NCBI GenBank assembly: GCA_005888325.1
Contig: VAWU01000017.1
Coordinates: 63,676-127,675 of the forward strand
Origin: Actinomycetota bacterium
GTDB lineage: Bacteria; Actinomycetota; Acidimicrobiia; Acidimicrobiales; AC-14
Length of the DNA: 64,000 nucleotides
Direction: 5' to 3'
The notes under the pieces are model-generated. The model did not search any database, had not been told where the DNA came from, and saw only the letters and a list, made by a program, of their open reading frames with translations. The position numbers and the translations under genes are program-made. Numbering within the stretch: position 1 is the stretch's first letter; every line of letters begins with the position of its first letter. Of the stretch, positions 63,136 through 64,000 are shown piece after piece.

Positions 63136-63162
63136 CCGCCGTTCGTTGGCTACGAACGGCGG
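63136..63162 (+). terminator. hairpin after the MEDS-ATPase gene
   Basis: CCGCCGTTCGT (63136-63146) pairs perfectly with ACGAACGGCGG (63152-63162) around a 5-base loop. It starts 33 bases after the MEDS-ATPase stop and ends 43 bases before the PAS gene ATG. There is no U tract, but the 11-bp stem is strong. It probably separates the two genes. Confidence 0.7.
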
Positions 63163-63205
63163 TGCCGCCGGGCAGTCGGGCCTGACCCCGCCACGAGGCT
63201 CTCCG

Positions 63206-64000
63206 ATGACGTCGGGAATCGACCCGCTGGCGCTGGCGGCCTTCAGGCGAACCGAGTGGGTGCTCGACGCCCTTCCCCGCGCGATCGTCGTCACCGACGT
63301 CGACGGAGTGATCGTCGGTTGGAACCGCGTCTCGGAGGCGCTCTACGGCTGGGCGGCAGACGAGGTGATCGGCGCCCGGATCTCTGACGTCGTCGAGCTC
63401 GCCACCCAGCCTGAGCCCCGAAGCGAGGTGCTCCGCGCGGTCGTCGGTGGCCAGACGTGGACGGGCGACTTCAGCGTGCTGCGCCGTGATGGAACGCCGT
63501 TTCGGGTGTTCGCCGTCGTGACCCCTCTGCGGAGTGAGGACGGGACGATCGTGGGGACCGTCTCGGCCGCGGACGACGTGACCGACCAGCGGCTGGCCGA
63601 GCAGCAGGCGGCTGATCTGTCCCAGCACCTCCAGCTGGCGCTCGATGCCGGTGATCTGGGGACGTGGCGATGGGACATCGCAACGGGCGCGGTCACGTGG
63701 GACGAGCGGTTGGAGCGACTGTTCGGACTGGAGCCGGGCACGTTCGACGGCAGCTTCGACACCTATCTGTCGCTGTTGCACCCGGAGGATCGCGACGACG
63801 TGCTGCGAGTGGTCAGGAGGGCGGTCGAGTCCAAGTCGAGCTACCAGGTCGACCATCGCGTCGTCTGGCCGGACGGGTCCGTGCACTGGCTCCAGGGTCG
63901 GGGCAGCGTCACGCTCGACGGCGCCGGGCTGGTGACCGGCACGATCGGATGCACGGGCGACATCACCGCCACGAAGGCGGCGGAGGCCGAGGCCCGGCGA
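63206..64000 (+). CDS. multi-PAS sensor protein, 3' end outside the window
   Basis: From ATG 63206 the frame is open for 265 codons to the window end. Two PAS domains are visible. The first is at about residues 15-130 (AIVVTDVDGVIVGWNRVSEA, then LYGWAADEVIGARISDVV, and a PAC-like GTIVGTVSAADDVTDQRLAE). The second, of PAS_3 type, is at about 140-262 (LALDAGDLGTWRWDIATG, LHPEDRDDVLRVV, HRVVWPDGSVHWLQGRG). The output domain is not seen. Given the STAS/RsbW neighbours, a PP2C (RsbU/SpoIIE-like) phosphatase is likely, with a kinase or diguanylate cyclase as alternatives. Confidence 0.85.
   Translation, partial: MTSGIDPLALAAFRRTEWVLDALPRAIVVTDVDGVIVGWNRVSEALYGWAADEVIGARISDVVELATQPEPRSEVLRAVVGGQTWTGDFSVLRRDGTPFRVFAVVTPLRSEDGTIVGTVSAADDVTDQRLAEQQAADLSQHLQLALDAGDLGTWRWDIATGAVTWDERLERLFGLEPGTFDGSFDTYLSLLHPEDRDDVLRVVRRAVESKSSYQVDHRVVWPDGSVHWLQGRGSVTLDGAGLVTGTIGCTGDITATKAAEAEARR

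Overview
This 64 kb window is high-GC, densely packed bacterial DNA. Frequent GTG starts, four-base stop/start overlaps, ergothioneine genes, DesK/DesR-type two-component genes, many FtsX-type exporters and RsbW/STAS/PAS signalling point to an actinobacterium. A soil or freshwater Acidimicrobiia-like lineage is my guess from gene style; there is no rRNA or tRNA here to settle it. I found no phage, transposase, CRISPR array or complete insertion sequence.

Layout. 0-1 kb: membrane-anchored cupredoxin, a four-helix membrane protein and the 5' end of a secreted protein. 1.1-5.7 kb: exporter operon (FtsX permease, ABC ATPase fused to a cyclic-nucleotide-binding domain, large FtsX permease). 5.9-10.3 kb: ergothioneine operon egtABCD behind a 28-codon upstream reading frame. 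10.3-14.4 kb: sugar-phosphate operon (6-phosphogluconate dehydrogenase, aldose epimerase, glucose-6-phosphate isomerase, NTF2-like protein). 14.4-19.8 kb: MFS transporter, phosphatase, Rieske oxygenase, glutamine-synthetase-like protein and SDR. 19.9-21.4 kb: class III cyclase and a DUF4097-type protein joined by an 86-bp tandem repeat. 21.5-26.7 kb: FtsX permease, MarR regulator, methyltransferase and acyl-CoA ligase. 26.7-32.8 kb: five-gene operon of histidine kinase, response regulator, ABC ATPase, FtsX permease and a second ABC ATPase. 32.8-40.8 kb: valS and cysS, cold-shock protein, MFS, alcohol dehydrogenase, acyl-CoA dehydrogenase. 40.9-47.2 kb: a looser accessory stretch of small unrelated genes with two gene remnants. 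47.2-50.4 kb: ABCG-type exporter with a divergent TetR regulator, and a methyltransferase. 50.4-56.4 kb: nucleotide-sugar dehydrogenase, then a CoA-linked catabolic group (hydrolase, DUF35, thiolase-like protein, acyl-CoA ligase, flavin reductase). 56.4-61.3 kb: phospholipid module (PLD, YihY/BrkB, diacylglycerol kinase, two PAP2 phosphatases). 61.3-64 kb: partner-switching signalling genes (STAS, RsbW-like, MEDS-ATPase, PAS sensor), the last cut by the window end.

Most noteworthy is the 86-bp tandem repeat at 20405-20738. Each full unit is a 28-codon reading frame whose TGA overlaps the next ATG (TGATG). A start/stop-coupled chain therefore runs from the DUF4097 gene through the repeats into the cyclase gene, and it stays open despite a 22-bp deletion in one unit. 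Next are the ABC-ATPase/cyclic-nucleotide-binding fusion, twin 16-bp palindromes before an acyl-CoA dehydrogenase gene, and the overlapping lipid-phosphate operon.
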